Assembly: GCF_002531575.1 (NCBI RefSeq)
Contig: NZ_NWTI01000018.1
Location: forward strand, 62,001-126,000
Reading direction: 5' to 3'
Origin: Bradyrhizobium sp. Y36
Lineage (GTDB): Bacteria > Pseudomonadota > Alphaproteobacteria > Rhizobiales > Xanthobacteraceae
DNA: 64,000 nt
Position 1 is the first letter of the stretch; each line of letters begins with the position of its first letter. Of the stretch, positions 44,679 to 55,800 are shown piece by piece. Below the pieces are notes generated by a model, which worked only from the letters and a program-made list of their open reading frames with translations, had not been told where the DNA came from and ran no database searches. The position numbers were made by a program, and so were the translations under genes.

Positions 44679-45779
44679 TCACCCCAGCTGCGAGACCAGC
44701 GTCACCAGCTCCGATTGCCGGTGAACGCCCGTCTTCGAGAAGATCGACTTAAGGTGGTTGCGCGCCGTTTCGCGCGAGATGCGCAAATGTTCGGCGGCTT
44801 CGGCGATCGATGTGCCGGTTGCGAGCAGGGCGGCCAGTCGGGATTCCGCCGGCGTGAGATCGAAGGCCTGGGCGATCAGCACCGGGTCCGGGGCCGGGCG
44901 CGGGATGAGGTTGGACAGGATCAGCATGGCGCGCGCGCCGAGGAAGACGGAACGCGCCGCGCCGTCCACCGGCAGGAGCCGCAATACGACCGGCGGCTTG
45001 GCCGTCCGGCGAATGAGAATCGGAGAGGCGGGGATGGCGATGGCGTCCGGCGTCGACCGGACCATGCTGATCAGCTGATCGAACCGCGTCATCGCCTGCT
45101 TGTCACGGAGAACGAGACGCCGCTCCCTGATGCGGATCTCATCGTCGAAGCCGCGATCTGCCGCCTGGTTGGTACGCAGCACCATCCCTTCCCGATTGAT
45201 GACGAGGGCGGGTTGGCGAACCCGGTCGAGGACATCGGTCATCGAGGTCAGCGTGGCCCGTCCAATCGCTGTCGCAAGCGTGGCGGTCTCGGTCAGGCGC
45301 GGCGCCAATTGGGCAAGCAGCTCCTTGTCGCGCGTCTCGAATGCGCCTTCGCGGCCGGTTCGCTGGAGCGTCAAGGCCCACGCCGCGCTTTCGGCCCAGA
45401 AGCCGATGCCCGCAAACCACCGGTATCCGTATGGAAACAGCACCTCGTTGTACATGGGATCGGCACGAATCTGCTCAGCGCTCATGACATCGAGATCGGT
45501 CACGACCTCGCCCGCCATCATGCGCGGAAAAGCCTTGGCGCGCGGGTCCCTCAAATGCCAGTTGTTCCTGAAGTAGAGATCGGTGGCTTCCGCGATCGAC
45601 GCCGTGCGGGGAACGTCCGGAGTCCTGATGTCGCTCTGAAGCAGGATGGCCGCCGACGCCCCGGCCGCCTTGCAGATGTCATCCATGATGCCGTGCCAGG
45701 CTTCCGGATTCACGGCCGCCTCGCCGAGCCGATTGAGAACCTTCGACAGTTCCTGATGGTCGATTCGATTGGCTTTCAC
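44679..45779 (-). CDS. LuxR-family transcriptional regulator
   Basis: A 366-residue regulator. The C-terminal 60 residues are a LuxR/FixJ helix-turn-helix (LTPAESRLAALLATG, SIAEAAEHLRISRETARNHLKSIFSKTGVHRQSEL). The N-terminal 300 residues lack an autoinducer-binding or receiver-domain motif and have a PAS-like middle part, as in many rhizobial orphan LuxR proteins. The GTG at 45779 is preferred, with GGAGG upstream; a longer frame from 45857 is possible. It is convergent with the NRPS side and divergent from the giant RTX gene, so it could control either. A palindrome at 46013-46030 lies in its upstream region. Confidence 0.85.
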   Translation of the reverse strand: MKANRIDHQELSKVLNRLGEAAVNPEAWHGIMDDICKAAGASAAILLQSDIRTPDVPRTASIAEATDLYFRNNWHLRDPRAKAFPRMMAGEVVTDLDVMSAEQIRADPMYNEVLFPYGYRWFAGIGFWAESAAWALTLQRTGREGAFETRDKELLAQLAPRLTETATLATAIGRATLTSMTDVLDRVRQPALVINREGMVLRTNQAADRGFDDEIRIRERRLVLRDKQAMTRFDQLISMVRSTPDAIAIPASPILIRRTAKPPVVLRLLPVDGAARSVFLGARAMLILSNLIPRPAPDPVLIAQAFDLTPAESRLAALLATGTSIAEAAEHLRISRETARNHLKSIFSKTGVHRQSELVTLVSQLG

Positions 45780-46012
45780 GCGCGGTCCCCCTCCGCCGAG
45801 CCCTTGATCACGCGCTGCAAGCCGGCGTGCATCTCCCGCTGCATGCCATGCGGACACTCCCTCATGTCGGGCCTTCTGGTGCGTTTCCCTGACTGCTCAT
45901 GCTTGGCGAGGAGGCAGTCCGACGCAAGCCCTTTGCCGGTTTTTCCTGAGAGTCGGCGCTAAACCAAAGTCTAACCGGATAATGTCCCACGGATGGCGCT
46001 ACCAGGGGCCGG

Positions 46013-46030
46013 ATGACCCATTCGGGTCAT
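46013..46030. promoter_or_regulatory. Candidate LuxR-type operator (18-base inverted repeat)
   Basis: A perfect inverted repeat, ATGACCC-ATTC-GGGTCAT, with 7-base arms and a 4-base centre, 233 bases upstream of the LuxR regulator start. Size and symmetry fit a lux-box-like dimer site. Binding is not shown. Confidence 0.45.
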
Positions 46031-46501
46031 GCGTCAGGACGTACCGGCGCTATTCCATCAACGAGGAATAGTCTTCATTTCGGGAATCGAGATGACGTTG
46101 CCCTGTGCGAGCCAAATGGTCTTCGGTGTTGCTGCTCCGCTCACGGCGCCGATCCGCGGTGAGATTGGGGTGCGGCAGAGTGTCGCATGGAGGCCGGCGC
46201 GGCGAGGCGCGACCGGCGTGCGGGCGCCATCAGGGGTGGTGGCTGGCTGGATTGGCAGCCTGGGCGATCTCGTCACGCGCGATCCGGGGCAAAGGGCGAT
46301 CGCTTCGTTCGAGCCCTTAATGTGCGGCAGTCCCGCAAAGCTTCGATCTCACAGGTCGCCGAAATCGGGCGGGACCGCCGGTTGGGTGCGCGCGCATTCC
46401 GGGCCGCGCTGTCCAGTCCACACCCCGCTTAAGGTTAGCCGCTGTGCTGTCTTGACGCAGTCACGCAACAGTGGAAACAATTTGCAATTATCAGAAAAGT
46501 C

Positions 46502-46528
46502 TTTCCGACGGTCGGAAATTGCAATTTC
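46502..46528. promoter_or_regulatory. Two nested palindromes upstream of the RTX gene
   Basis: TTTCCGAC-G-GTCGGAAA (46502-46518) is a perfect repeat with 8-base arms. It overlaps a second perfect palindrome, GAAATTGCAATTTC (46515-46528). A related half-site TTGCAATT lies about 35 bases before. They lie some 275 bases before the giant gene in an AT-rich stretch, which suggests operators for a dimeric regulator. Confidence 0.45.
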
Positions 46529-46656
46529 GAGAATCCAGGCGACGCCGGGCAACGGGGCAAGGCGTCGAACAATAACAAGACCATTTCATTTCAAACTCAC
46601 GCCGTTGGGCTGACGGCGAACCCAAGAAATCAAGAAGGTTACGGGAGGGGCTCACC

Positions 46657-46716
46657 ATGAGCGACCGCACGATGTCACGCGTCGCGTCGATACCGCGTTC
46701 CGTTTTCGACGATTGA
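46657..46716 (+). CDS. Candidate 19-residue leader peptide upstream of the giant RTX gene
   Basis: A 20-codon frame (MSDRTMSRVASIPRSVFDD, stop TGA) preceded by GGGAGGGG six bases before the ATG, which is the strongest Shine-Dalgarno in this region. It ends 84 bases before the RTX start codon, whose own ribosome site is weak. It could be a translated leader that controls expression of the large gene, or a remnant. No amino-acid run typical of attenuators is present. Confidence 0.4.
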   Translation: MSDRTMSRVASIPRSVFDD

Positions 46717-46800
46717 ACATTTCTCCATCCGCACAACGCGACGTCGCGTCCGCGCGCTCGCGAACAATGCCTGTTGCCCTATCGAGAAAGATGAATCGCC

Positions 46801-49800
46801 ATGATCATTAACGGCACCAACGCAAACGATCAGATCACCGGCACCAGCGCGTCTGACATCATCAACGCTAAGAACGGCGACGATGCCGTCGGCGCCGGAG
46901 CGGGCAATGATCTCATCCAGGGCGGCAACGGCAACGACACCATCAACGCCGGTGCAGGCAACGACATCATCGACGCCGGCAACGGCAACGACACGGTGGA
47001 TGGCGGCACCGGCAACGACATCATTTTCGGCGGCAACGGCAACGATACGGTGCTCGGCGGGGCGGGCAACGATCTGATCTCCGGCGACAACGGTGACGAC
47101 ATCATCGACGGCGGCGCCGGCACCGACATCGTCAGCGGCGGCAACGGCAACGACATCCTGATCTATCGTGCCTCGGAGAATGTAGGCTCGGTCGACATCT
47201 ACGACGGCGGCAAGGGCCAGGACACGCTCCGCCTCGTCGTGACGCAAACGATGGCGAACTCGACCTCGTTCAGGTCCGATCTTGCGGCCATCCAGGCCCT
47301 CATCGCGCGCTATGGCAGCGCGGACTATGCGTTCAGGAGCTTCGATCTCGCCGTCGCTTCGATCGAAAAGGTCGAAGTCGTCATCGAAGGCCCGACCAAT
47401 CACGCGCCTGTCGCAGTCGCGGACACCGCCTCCGTCAAGGAGGACGTGACGACGATTGCCAGCGGCAATCTGCTCGCAAACGACACGGACGCCGATGCCG
47501 GCGATACCCACAGCGTTTCGGCCGTAGCAGGGGGGACGGATAACGGCACCACGATCACCGTGGCCGGAACCTATGGAACGCTGGTGGTCACCAAGGCGAC
47601 CGGCGCCTACTCCTACACGCTGAACAATTCCAGCGCCGCCGTGCAAGCGCTCGCCGCAGGCCAGCAGGTGACGGAGCAATTCACCTACACGAATGCCGAC
47701 AACCACGGTGGAACTGGGTCGTCGACGCTCGCGGTGACCATCACCGGCAACAACGACGCGGCCACCATCACGGTATCGGGAACCCAGGACATCTCCGTGA
47801 CGGAGGCCGGAAGCATCGCCGGCGATCCCAACGCGTCGGGCAAGCTTGCGGTGCTAGATGCCGACAGCGGCCAAGACCATTTCGCAGTCCCGGCCTCGCT
47901 CGCCGGTACCTATGGCAATTTCACCTTCAATGCGGCGACGGGCGCCTGGACCTATACGCTCGATCCCGTGAAGTCGAACCCGCTCACCGCGGGGCAGCAG
48001 GTCACCGACACCCTGACGGTCGTCTCCGCCGACGGCACCGCCACCCGCGACATCGTGGTGAACATCACGGGTACCAACGACGCCGCCGTGATCGGCGATC
48101 TCGGTCAGCACGACGTCACCGAGGACGGTGTGCTGACGGCGTCCGGCACGCTGTCGATCAACGATGTCGACTTGAACCAGAATTCGTTCCAGACCGTCGT
48201 CGCCTCCGCCCCCGGCAACCTCGGTGCGCTGACGATCGGCACCAACGGCGCCTACAGCTATTCGGTCGCCAACGGCGCCGTTCAATATCTCGGCCAGGGC
48301 GAGACCCGCGACGAGATCTTCACCGTCAAGGCTCTGGACGGCACGTCCAAGAACGTGACGTTCACGATCCACGGCGTCAACGACGCCGCGGTCATCGGCG
48401 GCCCCACCCAGCACGACGTCACCGAAGACGGCCAACTGACCGCCTCCGGGCAGCTGACCATCAGCGATGCCGACCAGAACCAGGCCGCGTTCCAGGCCGG
48501 CCAGATTACGGCAGCCGGGAATCTCGGCACGGTGACGCTGCAGGCCGACGGTCATTACACCTATTCGGTGGGCAATGCGGCGATCCAGTCTCTCGGCGCC
48601 AACGACGTCAGGACGGAGACCTTCACGGTCAAGTCCGTCGACGGCACGAGCAAGAGCATCAGCTTCGACATCCACGGCGCGCAGGACGCGCCGACGCTGA
48701 GCGTTCACGACTCATCGGGCGCCGCGGATAGCAACATCGTATTGCAAATTGCGGCCACGAAGATCGACCAAAGCAGCACCTTGTCGGTGAAGATCGAGGG
48801 CGTGCCATCGAGCTTTACGGTCCAGAACGGCGCATCGATCGGCGACGGCACGTGGCTTGTGACGGGCGACTCGATCCAGAATGTCGTCCTGATCCCGAAC
48901 CACGCGGTCGGCAGCCCCGATCCCTTCACCCTGCACGTCACCGCCATCTCCGACGACGGCGTTCATCAGGCTGTGAGCACGGCCAATCTTGCGCTGACGG
49001 TGAATTCCGGTGCCAACGAGATCAACGCGCTGGATATCGACGGCTATATCGGCGGCGCGACCGTCTTCGCCGACGCCAACAACAACGGGATACTCGACGC
49101 GGGCGAGGCGTTCACGACGACACGGGCCGACGGCAGCTTCACGCTGGCGGGCGGATCCGGCCCGCTCGTGAGCATCGGCGGTGTCGATATCTCGACGGGC
49201 TTGCAGGTCGCGGGTGTGCTGAGGGCGCCGGAGGGCTCCACCGTCATCACGCCGCTGACGACGCTGATCGTCGCTTTGGTCGACAGCACGGCAGGCGATG
49301 AGCATCCGCTGACGGTGGACCAGGCCATCGGCGCCATTGCGGCCGCATTCAACGTCAATCTCCTCTCTGATCCCCAAAACCCGATCGACCTGCTGTCGTA
49401 CGACCCGGTGCCGGCTGCGGTGAGTGGCGATGCGACGGCGACCGCGGTGCTTGCTGCGGCCATCCAGGTCCAAAGCACGGTGGCCCAGGTTTCGGCGGTC
49501 GGCGTGGCGCCGGATGCGGTGATTTCAGCTATTGCGGGGGCCATTACCGCATCTCAGACCGCTCCCAACGCGCCGGCCTTCGATCTGGCCTCTTCGGATA
49601 CGGTTCAGAGTGTTGTCACGCTGTCCGGAGTCAGCACAGCCGCTGCTGCGACGGTTATCCAGGTCGTTGCTGCCGCGAACGACAGCATCCAGACGGCCAC
49701 GAACGTCACCGAGCTGGCGCAAGCCGGTCAGGTCGCCCAAGGTGCGGCTGCAGATCAACTAGCGACGACCAATTTTGCCGATCAGGGTTCCATCGATCAA

Positions 49801-52800
49801 CTGACCGACCGCTTTGTCGATCATCTCGACACCGAGGTCGCGAATGCCGTGCTGACCCCGATCGGGAGCACCTTGTTCGGTTCGCTCGGCGATGACGTGC
49901 TCTCCGGCGGAAGCGGCAATGATCTGATCGACGGCCAGGACGGCAACGACCGCATCAGCGGAAGTGACGGGAACGACATCCTGTTCGGCGGCGCCGGCAG
50001 GGACTATCTCACCGGCGGTTCCGGCGATGATATTCTCGACGGCGGCCCGGGCTTCGACCGCGCCGTCTACACGGACGCAGCCGGCGGCGTCACGATCAAT
50101 CTTGCGGCGGGAACGGCGTCCGGCGCAGGCGTCGGGACAGACACCCTCGTCAACATCGAAGCAGCCATCGGCAGCAACTTTGCCGATACGTTCAACGCAG
50201 CTGGCTTCACCGGCGACGCTCACGTTCCGGGCAGCCCGGTCGGCTACAACGAGTTTGAAGGCAAGGGCGGCGACGATTTCATCATCAGCAACACCAACAG
50301 TCAGGGTGCAGAGCTGACGCGCGTTTCCTACGTCAGCGCCACTGGCGCGGTGACGGTGGATCTCGCCGCCGGTTACGCCCAGGGTGATACGTCGGTGGGC
50401 CATGACACGCTCGTGGGCTCCGGCTTCAACGGTGTCTGGGGCTCCGCCTACAGCGATACGATTCTGGGCAGCAACAATCCGATGTTCACCGCGGAGGTCT
50501 ATTCGGGCTTCGCGGGCAACGACTACATCGACGGCCGCGGTGGCTTTGACCGCGTGGACTACAACGTTGATCCGAACACCACGACGGGAATTACGGTCAA
50601 TCTCGCCGCCGGCTCCGTGACCGGCGATGCGACCATCGGAACCGATACGTTGCGCGGGATCGAGGCGATCCGCGGCACGAACTTCGCCGACACCTACAAT
50701 GCCACGGGCTTCGGCTCGGGCAGCATCAATGCCGGCTCGAGCGGGACGTTCAACGAGTTCACCGGCAACGGTGGCGACGACCTCATCACCGGCAACGGCT
50801 TCACGCGGCTCGGTTTCAATAATGCCACCGGCGGCGTCAACGTTGACTTCGTCACCGGCATCGCCACCGGCGATTCATCGGTCGGCACCGATCAATTCAC
50901 GGGCGTCAACGCCGTCCAGGCATCGATGTTCGACGACACCCTGCTGGGCGGCGCGACCAACGACACCTTCACCGGCCTTGCCGGAAACGATTACATCGAC
51001 GGCCGTGGCGGCTTCGACGTCTCGTCCTACAACAATATCTTCTTCGTCACGGGCAGCATCAGCGTCGATATGGCGGCCGGCATCGTCACCGGAGATGGGT
51101 CGAACGGCACGGATACACTTCGGTCGATCGAAGGTATCCAGGGCACCAACTTCGACGACACGTATAATGCGACCGGTTACGGTACGGGGGCCAATGTCGG
51201 TAACAACGGCACCTTCAACCAGTTCGAAGGCCTTGGCGGCGATGATCAGATCACCGGCAACGGCAACACGCGCCTGATCTTCGTCAACGCGACCGGCGGG
51301 GTGACCATCAATCTCGCGGGTGGCACCGCCACCGGCGACGGCTCGACCGGCCAGGATAGCTTCACGGGCGTCAACAGTGCGCTCGGCAGCAATTTTGCCG
51401 ATGTTTACGATGCGACCGGTTTCACCGGTCCCAACGCGAATTTCAATTCGTTCCAGGGCAACGCCGGAAACGACACCATCACCGGCAACGGCAATACCCA
51501 GATCCAGTTCGGCAATGCGACCGGCGGCGTGACCGTCAACCTCACCGCGGGCACGGTCGACGGCGACGGCTCGGTCGGCCACGACACCATCACCGGTGGC
51601 GTGTTCAACGTGGCGGGGTCCAACTTCAACGACACCATCATCGGCAGCGCCGGCAACGACGCTCTCTCCGGCAATGTCGGCAACGACACCCTTGATGGCC
51701 GGGCCGGCAACGACTCCCTCAACGGCGGCGCGGGCGCGGACACTTTCGTCTATGCAACCGGCGGCGGCTTGGACTTCATTCAGGACTTCGTCCACGGCCA
51801 GGACAAGATCGATCTGACCGGCGTCTACGGCATCTACAGCCTTGCCGATCTGCAATCGCATGCGGTGCAGAGCGGCCCCAACACGATCATCACGTTCAGC
51901 CCGAGTGAAGGCCTCACGCTTCAGAACGTCAACCTGAACAGCTTGACGGCCAGCGACTTCCTGTTCGGCACGCCGGCGGCACCGATTGTCGGTGACGGCA
52001 ATCCGAATACCCTCGTCGGCACGGCGAACGCCGAATCCATCAGCGGCCTCGGCGGCAATGATCGGCTTCAGGGTCTGGGCGGCAGTGATTATCTGGATGG
52101 CGGTCTGGGCTTCGACCGAGCAGTCTATGCCGACGCGACCGGTGGTGTTTCCGTTAATCTGACGGCAGGCACGGCATCTGGACCGGGCGTCGGAACGGAC
52201 ACGCTCGTCAACATCGAAGGCGCGGTCGGCAGCGACTTTGCTGATACGTTTAATGCTACCGGGTTTGTGGGTGACAGCGGGATCCCGGGAGCCGCAATCG
52301 GTTTGGCCGAGTTCGAGGGCAGAGGCGGAGACGACACTATCATCGGCTCAGTCAATGCGTCCGGTGAAATCCTTGGTAGGGTATCCTATGCCAGCGCCAC
52401 GGCGGCCGTGACGGTCGACATCGCTGCGGGAATCGCCGACGGCAATGCTTCGGTCGGACACGATACGTTCAGCGCCATCAACGCGATCGTCGGCTCCGCC
52501 TATGCCGACACTCTGCGCGGCAGCGACAATCCGAGCGGCACTTACGAGCAGTACGATGCCCGCGGCGGCAATGATCTGATCGACGGCCGCGGCGGCTACG
52601 ATTTTGCGACCTACAATAACGACCCGACGACGGCATCGGGCATTACGGTCAACCTTGCGGCCGGCACTGTCACGGGAGATAGCTCGGTCGGTACCGACAC
52701 GTTGCGTTCGGTCGAGGCCGTGCGCGGAACCAATTTCGCCGACACCTACAGCGCCGTCGGTTTCAGCGGTGTGAGCACCAATGCCGGCTCGTTCGGCACT

Positions 52801-55800
52801 TTCAATAATTTCGAAGGTATGGGCGGCGACGATACGATCAGCGGAAATGGCTCGACCCGGATCCAGTACACCCTGGCGCTCGACGGCGTGACGGTCGATC
52901 TCGCCCTGGGAACGGCCCACGGTACCGCGGCCGGCGACATCGCGCAGGTCGGCACCGATCATTTCACGGGTGTCAATGCGGTGATGGGATCGCTGTTTGG
53001 CGACGTCCTCAACGGGAGCGGTGCCAGCGAAGTCTTTATGGGGCTCGCCGGAAACGATCAGATCGACGGCGGCGCCGGGTTCGACACTGCTCAGTACAGC
53101 AACCTGACCTTCGTCACGGGGGGTGTCAGCGTCAACATGGCGAGCGGCACGGTCACCGGCGACGCCTCGACGGGCACCGATAGCCTGCGCTCGATCGAGG
53201 GCGTTCAGGGCACAATCTTCGCCGATTCCTATGATGCGACAGGCTTTGGTCAGGCTGGCGCACTCAACGTCGGCAACAACGGCGCTTCCAACAATTTCGA
53301 AGGTCTCGGCGGGGATGATGTCGTCACGGGCAATGGCAGCACGAGGCTAATCTACGGCAGCGCTACGGGCGGTGTGACCATCAACATGAGTGCCGGCACG
53401 GTCACGGGCGATGTGTCCGTCGGCCATGACAGCTTCACCAATGTCAACGCCGTCAACGGCAGCAACTTCGCCGATCTTTACGACGCGACCGGATTTGTCG
53501 GCCCGAACAACAATTTCAATATATTCCAGGGCCTGGGTGGCGACGATCAGGTCATCGGCAATGGCAACACTCAAATTCAGTATGGCAATGCCACCACCTC
53601 GGGCGTGACGGTCCACTTGGCGGCGGGCACCGCGAGCGGTGACGGTAGCGTCGGCAATGATACCTTCACCGGCGTCAACCAGGTTGTCGGCAGCAACTTT
53701 GCCGACATCTACGACGCGACCGGCTTCAACAGCGTCTACGGAACGTTCAACAACTTCATGGGCGGTGCCGGCAACGACACCATCACCGGCAACGGCGATA
53801 CGCAGATCACGTTCGGCAATCCGACGGGCGGTGTTGTCGTCAACCTTGGAGCAGGGACCGTCGACGGCGATGCGTCGGTGGGGCATGACACGATCACGGG
53901 CGGCGTCAGAGCTGTCCAGGGCACGATATTCAATGACACTCTCACCAGTGGCGGCGGTGACAACACCCTGTTCGGCAATGCCGGCAACGACGTCCTCGAT
54001 GGCGGCGCCGGGAACGACTATTTGAGCGGTGGTACCGGTGCCGATACCTTCATCTACGCGACCGGCGATGGTTCGGACTACGTCCAGGACTTCGTCCATA
54101 GCGATGGTGACAAGATCGATCTGACCGGCGTCAACGGAGTGTTCAGCCTTGCCGACGTGCAGGCTCACGCGACACAAATCGGTTCAGACACCAGCCTGGA
54201 CTTCGGGGGCGGCAACACGCTGTATTTGCAGAACGTCAATCTCGGCAATCTCACCGCAAGCGACTTCGTGTTCGGAACGCCGATCATGGGAGACGACAAT
54301 CCCAATACGTTGGTCGGTACGGCGCACAACGACACGATCGTTGCCCTCGGGGGGAACGACAGGCTTGAGGGCGGCGACGGTCTCGACCTTCTCGACGGTG
54401 GATTTGGCTTCGACCGAGCCGTCTATGCCGCGGCAACGGGCGGCATCGTCGTCAACCTCGCCGCTGGCACCGCCTCGGGGCCGGGCGTCGGAACGGACAC
54501 GCTCGTCAACATCGAGGGGGTGATCGGCAGCGATTTTGCCGACACGTTCAATGCGGCCGGCTTTACCGGCTCGACCGGTTTGCCCGGCGTGGCCACTGGT
54601 CAGAGCGAGTTCGAAGGGCGCGGGGGCAACGACGTCGTTGTCGGCGACATCAACGCCCTGGGCCAGATCGTGACCCGGCTGTCCTATCTGGGGGCAACCA
54701 GCGCCGTTGCCGTCGACATCGGCGCAGGGACCGCGGATGGCGATGCCTCCGTCGGCCACGACACCTTCTCCAACGTCTCGACGATCTGGGGCTCGGCCTA
54801 TAACGACACGATCTACGGCAGCGACAATGCGAGCTTCACGTACGAGACCTATGAAGGTCGCGGCGGCGACGACTATATCGACGGCCGCGGCGGCTACGAC
54901 CAGGTCACCTACAATTCGGATACGGCGACCACGTCAGGCGTCTATGTGCATCTCGCCGCAGGCACGGTGAACGGCGACGCAACCGTGGGCACCGACACGA
55001 TACGCAATGTCGAGGCCGCCCGCGGCACCAACTTTGACGACACGTTCGACGCCACCGGATTCGGCCAGGCCGGGGCAACCAATGTCGGCTCGTCCGGCAC
55101 CTTCAACGACTTCGCCGGCGCCGGTGGCAACGACACCATCATCGGCAACGGCTTCACCCGCCTGAACTACCAGATCGCGGCCTCGAGCGTCAGCGTCGAC
55201 CTCGAGACCAGCGCCATCGGGACGACCAACGCGGTCACGGTTGCCGGCAGCGCCACCGGTGCGACCGAGGGCACCGATACCTTCACTGGTGTCAATGCGG
55301 TGCAGGGCTCGACCTTCTCGGACACGCTGCTCGGCAGCAGCTTCAACAACAACTTCACGGGTCTCGGCGGCGACGACTATATCGACGGCCGCGCCGGCTT
55401 CGACACCGCGAGCTACAACAGCCTCAGCACGGTCACGAGCGGTGTTACCGTCGACATGGCAGCAGGCACGGCGACCGGCGATGCGTCGATCGGCACGGAT
55501 ACGCTGCGCTCGATCGAGGGCGTTCAGGGCACGGGCTATGCCGACACCTATGTGGCGACCGGCTACGGCCAGCCCGGTGCGCTCAATGTCGGCAACAACG
55601 GCACCTTCAACCAGTTCGAGGGCCTCGGCGGTGATGACCAGATCACCGGCAACGGCAATACCCGGCTGCTCTACACGAATGCCACCGGCGGCGTCACCGT
55701 CAACTTCCAGGCCGGAACGGCCAGCGGCGATGCCTCGGTCGGCCACGACACATTCTCCGGTGTCAACAGCGCCACCGGCAGCAATTTCGCCGATGTGTTC

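Larger units (their letters stand above)
45780..46656. other. Long non-coding interval between luxR-type gene and giant RTX gene
   Basis: About 880 bases with no supported gene. A rightward frame at 46029-46613 is Arg/Gly-rich without a ribosome site and is not accepted. The stretch holds three perfect inverted repeats, listed separately, and turns AT-rich around 46,450-46,600, as promoter regions do. Confidence 0.6.

Noticed and set aside
44676..45962. Rightward frame of 428 codons opposite the LuxR gene
   Set aside because: The minus strand has a clear LuxR helix-turn-helix and a good ribosome site; this frame is its shadow.
46029..46613. Rightward frame of 194 codons before the RTX gene
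   Set aside because: Arg/Gly/Ser-rich, no ribosome site, and it runs through two perfect palindromes in an AT-rich promoter-like stretch.
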